Positions 40,230 through 48,619 of a DNA stretch of 64,000 nt are shown piece by piece. Numbering within the stretch: the stretch's first letter is position 1; each line of letters begins with the position of its first letter. Position numbers and translations under genes: made by a program. The notes under the pieces are model-generated. The model saw nothing but the letters and a program-made list of their open reading frames with translations. It was not told the origin of the DNA and did no database searches. Source of the DNA: Acetispira formosa (nom. nud.). Lineage in GTDB: Bacteria > Desulfobacterota > Desulfarculia > Adiutricales > Adiutricaceae. The stretch is from contig CP026657.1 of assembly GCA_023525915.1 (NCBI GenBank), positions 992,001-1,056,000 on the forward strand, written 5' to 3'.

Positions 40230-42950
40230 ATGATCCAGAAACGTATTTATGTTAATGGAATTGAACGCAATCTGTTTGTCGATCCTGATTCACTTCTGGT
40301 CGACGTGATTCGCGGGCAGATCCACCTGACGGGCACCAAAGTGGGCTGCGGAGAAGGCCACTGCGGTGCCTGTGATGTTATTATGAACGGCAAACTCACC
40401 CGCGCCTGCGTGGTCAAGATGAACCGCGTTCCTGATGACGCCCAGGTTCTCACCATCGAGGGAATCGGAACCCCGGCCAAACTCCATCCCATTCAAAAAG
40501 CCTGGATCAAGCATGGCGGCGCTCAGTGCGGCTTTTGTACTCCAGGCTTCATTGTTTCCACCAAAGCTCTCTTGGATTCCAATCCCAGCCCCACCCGCGA
40601 AGACGCGCGCAACTGGTTTCAGACCAATCGCAACGCCTGCCGCTGCACCGGCTACATCCCCCTGGTGGACGCGGTCATGGACGCGGCCAAGGTTATGCGC
40701 GGGGAGATGAAAGAGGAAGACCTGGAATTCAAAATGCCTGAAGACGGCCGCATCTGGGGCTCCAAATACCCCCGCCCCACGGCCGTGGCCAAAGTCACCG
40801 GCACCCTGGATTACGGGGCCGACCTGGGCCTGAAACTGCCGCCGAACATGTTGCATATTGCCCTGGTGCAGGCCAAAGTCTCCCATGCCAACATCAAAGG
40901 TATTGACGCTTCAGAAGCCGAAAAAATGCCTGGCGTGGTTAAAGTGGTGACTCATAAGGACGTCAAGGGGCGCAACCGGATCACCGGCCTCATCACCTTC
41001 CCCACCAACCTCGGCGACGGCTGGGATCGCCCCATCCTCTGCGATGAAAAGGTCTTCCAGTATGGCGACGCTATTGCCATGGTCTGCGCCGCCACCGAGG
41101 AAGAAGCCAAGGCCGCGGCCGAGAAGGTGAAAGTCGACCTGGAAGTTCTGCCCGCCTACATGTCAGCCCCGGCGGCCAAGGCAGCGGACGCCATTGAAAT
41201 TCATCCCGGCACGCCCAATCACTATTTTACCCAAAAGCTGGAAAAGGGTGAGGACACGGCCCCCATCTTCAATAATCCCGACGTGGTCTGGGTTGAAGAA
41301 GACGTCATTTCCAGCCGCCAGCCCCACATGCCCATCGAGCCGGACGTGGCTTTCGCCTATCCCGGTGACGACGGCAAGCTCCACATTCATTCCAAATCGA
41401 TCGGCGTGCATCTCCACCACGCCATGATCTGCCCTGGCCTGGGCCTGGAGCCGGAAGACCTGGTGCTGGCCGCCAATCCTATGGGCGGCACCTTCGGCTA
41501 TAAATTCAGCCCCACCATTGAAGCCCTGGTGGGCGTGGCGGCCATGGCCACCGGCCGCCCGTGCCTGTTGAATTTCAACTACCGCCAGCAGATGCAGTAT
41601 ACGGGCAAACGTTCCCCGTTCTTCATCAACATCAAGCTGGCCGCCGACAAAACCGGCAAACTCCTGGCCATGGAAACGGACTTCGACGTCGACCACGGCC
41701 CCTATTCCGAGTTCGGCGACCTTCTGACCCTGCGCGGCATTCAGTTCACCGGCGCGGGTTATGACATCCCCAACATCAGGGGTGAGGGCCGCACCATCTG
41801 CACCAACCACGCCTGGGGTTCGGCTTTCCGTGGCTACGGCGCGCCGCAGTCCTTCCTGGCTTCAGAAATCGCCATGGACGAACTGGCCGAAAAGCTGGGC
41901 ATGGACCCCCTGGAACTGCGCCTGAAAAACGCCTACCGTGAAGGCAGCCTGAACATCAGCGGGCAGGTGCCTGATTCCTATTCCCTGCCGGAAATGCTGG
42001 AAGCTCTGAAGCCCAAATATCAGGCGGCCCTGGAAAAAGCTAAAAAGGAATCCACCGCCACCCACAAAAAAGGCGTGGGCCTGGCCGTCGGCGTGTACGG
42101 CAGCGGCCTGGACGGCCCGGACACTTCTGAGGCCTATGTTGAAATGCTGCCTGACGGCGCCATTGAAGTCGGTTCAGCCTGGGAAGACCACGGCCAGGGC
42201 GCGGACGCCGGGGCCATTGGCACGGCTCACGAAGCCCTCCGGCCCATGAAGGTGGCCCCGGAGCGGCTGCGCTTCACCTGGCCGGACACGGCCCTCCGGC
42301 CCAACGCCGGCCCGGCCGGCGGCTCGCGTTCCCAGGTGATGGTGGGCGGGGCGATCAAAGTGGCTTGCGAAGCCCTTCTGGCCGGAGCCAAAAAAGCGGA
42401 CGGCACTTATATGAATTATGAGGAGCTGAAAGCCGCCGGTAAACCCACCCGCTACGACGGCACCTATTCCGTGCCGGGCGTGGGCTGTGACGAAAAAGGC
42501 CAGGGCAGGCCCTTCATGGTCTATATGTACGGCGTATTCATGGCTGAGGTGACAGTGGAAGTGGCCACCGGCAAGACCAAGGTCGACAAGATGACCATGA
42601 TGTGCGATCCCGGCAAGATCAACAACCGCCTGGTGGTTGACGGCCAGGTTTACGGCGGTCTGGCCCAGGGTATCGGCCTGGCCCTGACGGAAGACTTTGA
42701 AGACATTGAGAAGCATGCCACCATGCTAGGCGCGGGCTTCCCCTTCATCAAAGACATTCCCGACGACATGGAAATTCACTACTTCGAGTGGGAGCGTGAA
42801 TTCGGTCCGTTTGGTGCGGCCGGTGTTGGTGAGGCTCCGCTCACCGCGCCCCATCCGGCCATTCTCAACGCTATCTACAACGCCTCTGGGGCCAGGGTAA
42901 CCCGCATTCCGGCCCGCCCGGAAGCAGTGCTGGAAGCCTTGAAAAAGTAG
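40230..42950 (+). CDS. mop: Molybdenum aldehyde oxidoreductase (Mop type)
   Basis: Oxidises aldehydes to carboxylic acids using molybdopterin and two [2Fe-2S] clusters, without flavin. ATG 40230 with GAAGGAG upstream gives 906 residues, matching D. gigas Mop in length and in sequence along its whole run. Cluster ligands: GCGEGHCGACDV (first), GGAQCGFCTPGF and NACRCTGYIPLVDA (second). Molybdenum region: GGTFGYKFSP, AFRGYGAPQS, GPAGGSRSQV and the active-site glutamate in GAAGVGEAPLT. The protein has no signal peptide. Two repeat elements separate it from the maturation-type operon. Confidence 0.96.
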   Translation: MIQKRIYVNGIERNLFVDPDSLLVDVIRGQIHLTGTKVGCGEGHCGACDVIMNGKLTRACVVKMNRVPDDAQVLTIEGIGTPAKLHPIQKAWIKHGGAQCGFCTPGFIVSTKALLDSNPSPTREDARNWFQTNRNACRCTGYIPLVDAVMDAAKVMRGEMKEEDLEFKMPEDGRIWGSKYPRPTAVAKVTGTLDYGADLGLKLPPNMLHIALVQAKVSHANIKGIDASEAEKMPGVVKVVTHKDVKGRNRITGLITFPTNLGDGWDRPILCDEKVFQYGDAIAMVCAATEEEAKAAAEKVKVDLEVLPAYMSAPAAKAADAIEIHPGTPNHYFTQKLEKGEDTAPIFNNPDVVWVEEDVISSRQPHMPIEPDVAFAYPGDDGKLHIHSKSIGVHLHHAMICPGLGLEPEDLVLAANPMGGTFGYKFSPTIEALVGVAAMATGRPCLLNFNYRQQMQYTGKRSPFFINIKLAADKTGKLLAMETDFDVDHGPYSEFGDLLTLRGIQFTGAGYDIPNIRGEGRTICTNHAWGSAFRGYGAPQSFLASEIAMDELAEKLGMDPLELRLKNAYREGSLNISGQVPDSYSLPEMLEALKPKYQAALEKAKKESTATHKKGVGLAVGVYGSGLDGPDTSEAYVEMLPDGAIEVGSAWEDHGQGADAGAIGTAHEALRPMKVAPERLRFTWPDTALRPNAGPAGGSRSQVMVGGAIKVACEALLAGAKKADGTYMNYEELKAAGKPTRYDGTYSVPGVGCDEKGQGRPFMVYMYGVFMAEVTVEVATGKTKVDKMTMMCDPGKINNRLVVDGQVYGGLAQGIGLALTEDFEDIEKHATMLGAGFPFIKDIPDDMEIHYFEWEREFGPFGAAGVGEAPLTAPHPAILNAIYNASGARVTRIPARPEAVLEALKK

Positions 42951-42952
42951 TG

Positions 42953-43112
42953 CGTGGCCCACACGGGGCTATGGTGCGTGGCCCGCACGGGGCTATGTCT
43001 GGGTGGCTTTTTCCCCGTAGGCGACTACGGCGGCCATCATCGTATGAAGAGCGTTGCCCCCTTGGCTGATATGTGATCAATGGCCGGGGGGCACCGCTCT
43101 TAATGCTAGTGA
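42953..43112. repeat. MITE-like palindromic element, partial copy with duplicated end
   Basis: Starts 3 bases after the mop stop. The terminal word GTGCGTGGCCCRCACGGGGC occurs twice in tandem (24-base unit), followed by the arm word GGCGGCCATCATCGTAT and the apex inverted repeat GCCCCCTTGGC / GCCGGGGGGC-like. The right arm breaks off at about 43112. Compare the full copy at 50863-51066. Confidence 0.8.
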
Positions 43113-43149
43113 AATGTATCGATTAAAGTCAGGCAAACGGCCGGTGGCC

Positions 43150-43371
43150 GCCGCCCTGGAGAAATGTTTTTGCCCGTCTCCGTTCCGGGGGTCTTTAGTC
43201 ACGGAGCCGGGCAAAAACATTTCTCCAGGGCGGCTACTTGGTCAGCTTCCCCCGGCCTGGAAAGTATGCCTGGCCGAGTGGTAGCCTGGAGCCGGGGATT
43301 GTTTTTGTCCCGGCTCCGTGACTAAAGACCCCCGGAACGGAGACGGGACAAAAACAATCCCCGGCTCCAGG
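43150..43371. repeat. Paired-hairpin palindromic element, copy 4 (inverted order)
   Basis: Hairpin B (43150-43234), then the spacer in reverse complement, then hairpin A (43284-43371). Near each apex there is one mismatch: B reads CCCGTCTCCGT against ACGGAGCCGGG, A reads CCCGGCTCCGT against ACGGAGACGGG. The mismatching halves fit each other across the two hairpins. The element ends 15 bases before the ribosome binding site of the next gene, within the 446-base gap 42951-43395. Confidence 0.92.
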
Positions 43372-43395
43372 CGGTCAACCGGTTTGAGGTTATTT

Positions 43396-45750
43396 ATGCA
43401 ACAACAAACGCTGAAGCAATTTGAGGCCCAGTGTATTCAGGACGAACCTCCGGCCTGCCAGACCATGTGTCCCCTGCATGTGGAGGCCCGTTCCATTGCC
43501 GCCCTGGCTGGCCAGGGAAAATGGAACGACGCCCGCAAACTGCTTGAACGGTCCATGCCGCTGGTGTCGGTTTCGGCTTATTTATGCGAAGGCCCCTGCC
43601 GTGATCACTGCCGCCGGGCTGAGTTGGATGAAGGTGTGAACCTGCCGATGCTGGAGCGTTTGTGCGTGATGAACGGGCGGGCGGTGAAAACCATGCCGCT
43701 TCCTCCGTCCGGGAAGAAAGTAGCCATTGCCGGGGGTGGCCTCTCAAGTCTGGCGGTGGCCTGGGAATTGGGGCGTAAGGGTCATTTGGCGACAATTTTT
43801 CACAGCGGCCCCATTGGCGGCGGACTCAATTGGCTGGATGAAAAAAGGCTGCCGCGAGAAGCCCTGACAGCGGCACTGGGGCAGTTGTCGTCCGTCAGGG
43901 TGACTGTTGAAACGCATTCCTTCTCAAAAGACTGGCTGAATGAAATTCTGGAAAATTTCAATGCCGTTTATCTGGGCCTGGATGACGAAACTTTTACCCC
44001 GGCCGATCTTGGCTTGAGTGAGAGTCAGGTGTTCCCGGACTACCTGACCATGGGCACAAGCCTGGAGCGGGTTTTTGCCGGTCCGGCCGACTCTGGCGGT
44101 CAGGGGCGGCTCTTCATTAATCAACTGGCTGGCGCAAAACGGGCGGCCGGGTCGATAGACAGAATTTTACAGGGCGTGTCGGCCGCGTCGGCCCGTGATA
44201 TGGAAGATATTTATCCAACCCGGCTCTATACCAGTCTGGAAGAAATCGAAGTGTGCCATGAGCAGCTTCTGGCCGATAAATGGCAGCCCACGGATGCTGA
44301 AGGACGGGCCGAAGGGGCCAGGTGCATTCAGTGCCAGTGTCTCGAATGCGTGAAGAGATGCATTTTTCTGAAACACTATAAAGGCTATCCCAAAAAATAC
44401 GGCCGGGAAATTTATAACAACCTGTCGGTGGTCCACGGCCAGCGCCGGGCCAACACCATGATCAATTCCTGCGCCCAGTGCGGTCTTTGCCGCGAGATCT
44501 GCCCGCTGGACGCCGACATGGGCGACTTTACCGCCAAGGCCCGCCGGGAAATGACCGCCACCAACCGCATGCCGCCTTCGGCCCATGAATTCGCGCTGGA
44601 AGATATGGTCTACAGCAACCATCCGTCAGTGGCCTTTACCCGCCACGCGCCCGGCGCCGGAAAAAGTGAATGGCTGTTTTTTCCCGGCTGCCAGCTTCCG
44701 GCCACTTTGCCGGAGGCGACAATGTCCGTCTACCAGCACCTCCGCGCGAACCTTGGCGAGGTCGGGTTTCTGATGTCCTGCTGCGGCGCTCCGGCTAAAT
44801 GGTCCGGCCGCCCACGTCTGACCGGTTCCGTGGCTGGCGCCATCAAAACCAAATGGCAGGAGATGGGCCGCCCCAAAATGATTCTGGCCTGTTCCTCGTG
44901 CGCGCTTTTCTTCAAAGAGGAACTGGCCGCCATCCCTTATTCAACCCTCTGGGATGTTCTGGCCGAACTCCCGGCCCCGCCGTCCTCCCTGGCCGCGCCA
45001 ACGGCCTTGGCCCTCCACGATCCCTGCGCGGCCCGCCACGATGAGAAAACGCGGAACTCGGTCCGGCAACTGCTCAAAAACATCGGCCAGTTGATTGAAG
45101 AGCTGCCGTTGGGCGGCCAGTTGACCCGCTGCTGCGGCTATGGCGGTCTGGCCTCGGCGGCCAACCCGGAAGTCGGTGAGCTATACGCCATGGACCGGGC
45201 CAAAGACACCGGTCTGGTCATGGCCAGCTACTGCGCCATGTGCCGCGACAAATTGCGGGAGGTGGAAAAACCATCACTCCACCTGCTCGACCTCTTGTTT
45301 CCCGGCGGCTCTATCGAAGATGCGGCCAGCCGCCCGGCTCCCGGCATATCGGACCGGCAGGAAGCGCGATTGAACTTTCGCCGGGCCATACTTTCTGAAA
45401 TATGGAATGAAACGGAACCATCATCTATGGAGAACCTGAAAATCAACATTGACGAAGCCCTGCTTCCGGTGCTCGAATCGCGCCGCATATTACGATCAGA
45501 CATTCAGGATGTACTGAAAGAGGCTCGTGATAACGGCCCGCAATTCTTCAACCCGGATTCCGACGTCTATCTGACCAGCCTGCGCCCGCGTCAGGTGACT
45601 TTCTGGGTGCAGTACACCATGGCCGACGATGGTTCCTACAACATTCATGACGCCTATTGCCACCGCATGGTGGCCCCGGCCACTCCCGGCCAGGGCGCGG
45701 ACAGCCCGGCCAGCCTGGAGGGTTATGCCGCCAAAGGAGGGAGGATATGA
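43396..45750 (+). CDS. Pyridine nucleotide-disulfide-type/Fe-S dicluster protein (DVU_1558-like)
   Basis: 784 residues from ATG 43396 (GAGG at spacing 7). N-terminus CIQDEPPACQTMCPLHVEA and CEGPCRDHC resembles GltD-type Fe-S domains. A dinucleotide-binding motif VAIAGGGLSSLAVAWELG lies near 109-126. Two ferredoxin-like Cys sets follow (CIQCQCLECVKRC near 310; CAQCGLCREICPLD near 359), then two CCG domains (SCCGAPAKW near 462; RCCGYGGLAS near 579) as in HdrB. The last 100 residues are a separate unrecognised domain. Its neighbours are the aldehyde-oxidoreductase satellite genes, and homologues sit beside this enzyme in Desulfovibrio. An electron-transfer or maturation role is inferred. Confidence 0.8.
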   Translation: MQQQTLKQFEAQCIQDEPPACQTMCPLHVEARSIAALAGQGKWNDARKLLERSMPLVSVSAYLCEGPCRDHCRRAELDEGVNLPMLERLCVMNGRAVKTMPLPPSGKKVAIAGGGLSSLAVAWELGRKGHLATIFHSGPIGGGLNWLDEKRLPREALTAALGQLSSVRVTVETHSFSKDWLNEILENFNAVYLGLDDETFTPADLGLSESQVFPDYLTMGTSLERVFAGPADSGGQGRLFINQLAGAKRAAGSIDRILQGVSAASARDMEDIYPTRLYTSLEEIEVCHEQLLADKWQPTDAEGRAEGARCIQCQCLECVKRCIFLKHYKGYPKKYGREIYNNLSVVHGQRRANTMINSCAQCGLCREICPLDADMGDFTAKARREMTATNRMPPSAHEFALEDMVYSNHPSVAFTRHAPGAGKSEWLFFPGCQLPATLPEATMSVYQHLRANLGEVGFLMSCCGAPAKWSGRPRLTGSVAGAIKTKWQEMGRPKMILACSSCALFFKEELAAIPYSTLWDVLAELPAPPSSLAAPTALALHDPCAARHDEKTRNSVRQLLKNIGQLIEELPLGGQLTRCCGYGGLASAANPEVGELYAMDRAKDTGLVMASYCAMCRDKLREVEKPSLHLLDLLFPGGSIEDAASRPAPGISDRQEARLNFRRAILSEIWNETEPSSMENLKINIDEALLPVLESRRILRSDIQDVLKEARDNGPQFFNPDSDVYLTSLRPRQVTFWVQYTMADDGSYNIHDAYCHRMVAPATPGQGADSPASLEGYAAKGGRI

Positions 45751-45959
45751 AAGCGGAAGTGCGGGAAATAAAAGCCGAGGGCTGGGTTTGCGGTAAATGC
45801 CAAGAGCCGCTCAGACAATTGCCGGTGGAGATCACTTACATGGGTTCGAGCTTTCAAGTGGAGCTGCCGCGCTGTCCGGTCTGCGGCTTCACTTTCATTC
45901 CGCCGGATCTGGCTTATGGTAAAATGCGCGAAGTGGAAAAACTTTTGGAAGACAAATAA
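45747..45959 (+). CDS. Small Cys redox/zinc-ribbon protein (DVU_1557-like)
   Basis: 70 residues from ATG 45747, overlapping the previous stop (ATGA) with a strong AAAGGAGG ribosome binding site. Two CxxC pairs, VCGKCQEPL and CPVCGFTF, with ITYMGSSF between, suggest a zinc ribbon or a dithiol carrier. It belongs to the small redox family found in the same gene order beside Mop in Desulfovibrio. Its partner and function are unknown. Confidence 0.78.
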   Translation: MKAEVREIKAEGWVCGKCQEPLRQLPVEITYMGSSFQVELPRCPVCGFTFIPPDLAYGKMREVEKLLEDK

Positions 45960-45972
45960 GCGGTCCGCGGTA

Positions 45973-46641
45973 ATGTCCATTTATGAACGGGAACAATTGC
46001 GGACTGTTTTTGGCGGCGCTCTGCGTCCTGGCGGCGTCGCGGTTACTCAGGCGGCCCTTGATATTTGCGCCTTTGCCGTACCTTCACATTTACTGGATGT
46101 GGGTTGCGGAACCGGGGAGACACTCCGCTTTTTGATGGAAAAAGGATTTGAGGCATGCGGGCTGGACATATCATCAAAACTTCTGGAGGAAGCAAGTCAG
46201 TATGGTCCGGTTGTGCGAGGCGACTTTCATGACCTGCCCTGGACTGATTCTCATTTCGACGGCGTTTTCTGTGAATGCTCTCTCTGCCTGGCCCGCGACA
46301 GAAAAGCGGTTATAAGTGAATGCGGTAGAGTGCTGAAAGCCAATGGCCGCTTGGTAATCAGCGATATATTTGTCAAAGGTGGCGCTGAAAACCTCAAGCC
46401 TGATCACTCATCGGGGCCGGTCACTTTGTCCTGTCTGTCGACGCTGTTAAAGGGATGCGGCTTCCAGATTGTCGCTGAAGTTGATTTCGAAAAAGCCTTG
46501 AAGGAACTGGCGGCCAGATTGATCTGGCATTTTGGCTCAGGCGACATTCTGAAAACGCTTTGGTCATCTGACGGCTGCAATGCATGCGAAACCGGCAGTC
46601 TGACCTACAGCCTTGTCATCGCTGAAAAAACGGGCTTTTAA
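45973..46641 (+). CDS. SAM-dependent methyltransferase (DVU_1556-like)
   Basis: 222 residues from ATG 45973; the frame is open upstream through the previous gene's end, which is not part of the protein. Class I methyltransferase motifs: LLDVGCGTGETLRFL (SAM-binding glycine loop), GLDISSKLLEEA, and GRVLKANGRLVISDIFV. Extra Cys residues (CECSLCLARD, DGCNACETG) are not typical for the fold and recall the metal or selenium theme of this operon. The substrate is unknown. It is separated from the next gene by a repeat insertion. Confidence 0.8.
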   Translation: MSIYEREQLRTVFGGALRPGGVAVTQAALDICAFAVPSHLLDVGCGTGETLRFLMEKGFEACGLDISSKLLEEASQYGPVVRGDFHDLPWTDSHFDGVFCECSLCLARDRKAVISECGRVLKANGRLVISDIFVKGGAENLKPDHSSGPVTLSCLSTLLKGCGFQIVAEVDFEKALKELAARLIWHFGSGDILKTLWSSDGCNACETGSLTYSLVIAEKTGF

Positions 46642-46644
46642 GCA

Positions 46645-46730
46645 GCAGGTCACCCCGCAGGGGGGACGGAGCGCCAGCGACTGGTTTTGAAGTTGATCAG
46701 TAACGCGCGAAGCAAAAATCACATTTTTTG
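46645..46730. repeat. GGAGCGCCAGCG repeat inside the operon
   Basis: ACGGAGCGCCAGCGACTGG followed by TTTTGAAG and GCGAAGCAAAAATCACATTT then TTTGCGTAGC, the core also found at 30699 and 38670. No long inverted arms are seen here. It splits an otherwise tight operon, but has no obvious terminator. Confidence 0.7.
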
Positions 46731-46772
46731 CGTAGCATCACACCGCCCTTTAAAGGCAGGAGATACAGATAG

Positions 46773-47243
46773 ATGATAAGTGAATCCCAAATGATGGTTA
46801 TGGAGCTGGCCGGGCAGGGCTATTCCTGCGCTCAGATAGTCATTATCGGCGGCTTGAGACTTATGGGGCGCGAAAACCCTGATCTGGTGCGGGCTATGAG
46901 CGCCCTGGCCAACGGGGCCTCCTGCGGCGGCCTGTGCGGCGCACTGACGGGCGGACTGTGCCTCATAGGCCTTCACACCGGCAAAGGGCTGGACGATGAA
47001 CAGCCGCTGCCGGGCGCGCGCACTTTGGCGGGAGCGCTGGTGAAATGGTTCACCGCCGTTGAATTAAAAGGTGCGATACCGCCCAACTGCGCCGACATTT
47101 TTGAAGCCGCCGGACAAAACTTCACCTGCGACGATATGGATCCGTCCGTTGGCTGCGGCGACCTGGTGGCCCACACCTGGACTAAAGCTGTGGAGCTTTT
47201 GCGGGATAACAATATCGACCCAACTGAAGGGCGCGAAGAATAA
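46773..47243 (+). CDS. C-GCAxxG-C-C family redox protein (DVU_1555-like)
   Basis: 156 residues. The family signature is present as GYSCAQIVIIGG and ASCGGLCGALTGG, with further conserved Cys in IPPNCADIF, FTCDDMDP and SVGCGDLV. C-GCAxxG-C-C proteins are redox-active and often next to selenium or radical SAM enzymes; some members use selenocysteine, but here cysteines are encoded and no in-frame UGA is needed. ATG start with GGAG upstream. The radical SAM gene follows at once. Confidence 0.82.
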   Translation: MISESQMMVMELAGQGYSCAQIVIIGGLRLMGRENPDLVRAMSALANGASCGGLCGALTGGLCLIGLHTGKGLDDEQPLPGARTLAGALVKWFTAVELKGAIPPNCADIFEAAGQNFTCDDMDPSVGCGDLVAHTWTKAVELLRDNNIDPTEGREE

Positions 47244-47244
47244 A

Positions 47245-48618
47245 TTGAAAAACGCTTCCTTAAAACTGATTGAAACCACCGAGAGTCTGTGCCCGGTTTG
47301 CCTGCGAAAACTCCCGGCCGAAGTGCGGCGAAACGGTGAGGAAATAATGCTGTGCCGTGTTTGCCCGGATCACGGGGCATTTCAGGAAACCATCTGGCGC
47401 GGGAAGCCGGATTTTGAAACCTGGCGCAGACCGAAAACACCAGTCACCGGTTTAAAGACACAGACCTCCGCCGAGCGGGGCTGCCCAAATGACTGCGGCC
47501 GCTGCCCCGATCATGGCCAGCATGCCTGCACGGTGCTCCTGGAACTTACCACACTATGCAATTTGCGCTGTCCGGTCTGTTTCGCTAATTCAGGCAGCCT
47601 TGAGGATACGCCGGTTCCGGCGGACACTTTTATCGAGCGGATGCACTGGATCAGGGAAGAGGCGGGCGAAGTGGTTCTGCAGTTGTCCGGCGGTGAACCA
47701 ACGCTTTACCCGGAGCTGGCCCCCCTGGTAAAAGAAGGCCTGAAACTTTTTCCGGCTGTGCAGTTAAACACCAATGGAATCAGGCTGGCGGAAGATTTCC
47801 AGATGGTTCAGGAACTGGCTGAAGCGGGTTTATCGTGGGTATTTCTGCAATTTGACGGAGTCAGTGACCAGACCTTTGAAAAAATTCGCGGCCGGGCCCT
47901 CTTCGACATAAAAATGAAAGCCATTGAAGCCTGTGCGAAAGCCGGATTATCAGTGGTGCTGGTGCCGACGGTGGCGGCCGGAATCAACGATCATGAAATG
48001 GGTGAACTCTTCAGGCTCGCGCTCAGCCTGGGGCCGACGGTGAGGGGCGTTCATATTCAGCCCATGACCACCTCCGGCCGTAATCCCTTTCCCGGTTCAG
48101 CCGGCCGCCTCACCCTGCCGGAGATTCTGACCAAATTGCATGAGCAGACCGGAGGTCTGGTGCGGCCGGAGGCGGCATTTCCCCCGAGCTGTGAACATGA
48201 GCGATGCTCTTTCCATTTACGCTACCGGCGCAAGGACGACGGCACCATCGTGCCTATGGGCGGCGAAAGCGAGTGTTGCTGCAAAACCACTGACGTTCCA
48301 TTATCGGCCGAAGAGACGGCCGAAGGCCGCCGCCGTTCCGTTGAAGTCACTCTCAACAGTTGGCAGGCTCCAGCCCCCAAACCATTGCTGGGCATTCCCA
48401 TGAGCGGCCAGACCAACGCTTTCGATGAATTTATAGCCAAAGCCCGTCAAGAAGTTTTCAGCCTCACCTGTATGGCCTTTCAGGATGTCTGGACGGCTGA
48501 CCTGGCTCGTCTGCGCGGCTGCTGTGTGCATGTTTTTTCTCCCCCGGACAAGTTGATGCCTTTCTGCGCCTTCAACCTGACTTCGGCCGACGGCAGGCCG
48601 CTCCATCGAAGAGGCTGA
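47245..48618 (+). CDS. Radical SAM protein (TrsS-like)
   Basis: 457 residues from a TTG at 47245, one base after the previous stop; the longer frame back to 47071 lies inside the preceding gene. An N-terminal CPVC ... CRVCPDHG zinc-like module precedes the radical SAM core TTLCNLRCPVCFANSG, whose C105, C109 and C112 bind the [4Fe-4S] cluster. VLQLSGGEPTLYPE and the LNTNGIR strand are typical. Later Cys (CEHERCSFH, SECCCKTTD near 342) may bind more metal. The C-terminus is hydrophobic-aromatic. It resembles the Mop-linked radical SAM (seleno)proteins; the substrate is unknown. Confidence 0.82.
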   Translation: MKNASLKLIETTESLCPVCLRKLPAEVRRNGEEIMLCRVCPDHGAFQETIWRGKPDFETWRRPKTPVTGLKTQTSAERGCPNDCGRCPDHGQHACTVLLELTTLCNLRCPVCFANSGSLEDTPVPADTFIERMHWIREEAGEVVLQLSGGEPTLYPELAPLVKEGLKLFPAVQLNTNGIRLAEDFQMVQELAEAGLSWVFLQFDGVSDQTFEKIRGRALFDIKMKAIEACAKAGLSVVLVPTVAAGINDHEMGELFRLALSLGPTVRGVHIQPMTTSGRNPFPGSAGRLTLPEILTKLHEQTGGLVRPEAAFPPSCEHERCSFHLRYRRKDDGTIVPMGGESECCCKTTDVPLSAEETAEGRRRSVEVTLNSWQAPAPKPLLGIPMSGQTNAFDEFIAKARQEVFSLTCMAFQDVWTADLARLRGCCVHVFSPPDKLMPFCAFNLTSADGRPLHRRG

Positions 48619-48619
48619 A

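Noticed and set aside
46773..48618. Selenocysteine (in-frame UGA) in the C-GCAxxG-C-C or radical SAM gene
   Set aside because: Both frames run from start to stop with Cys codons at the motif positions; no extension past a UGA is needed to restore family length.
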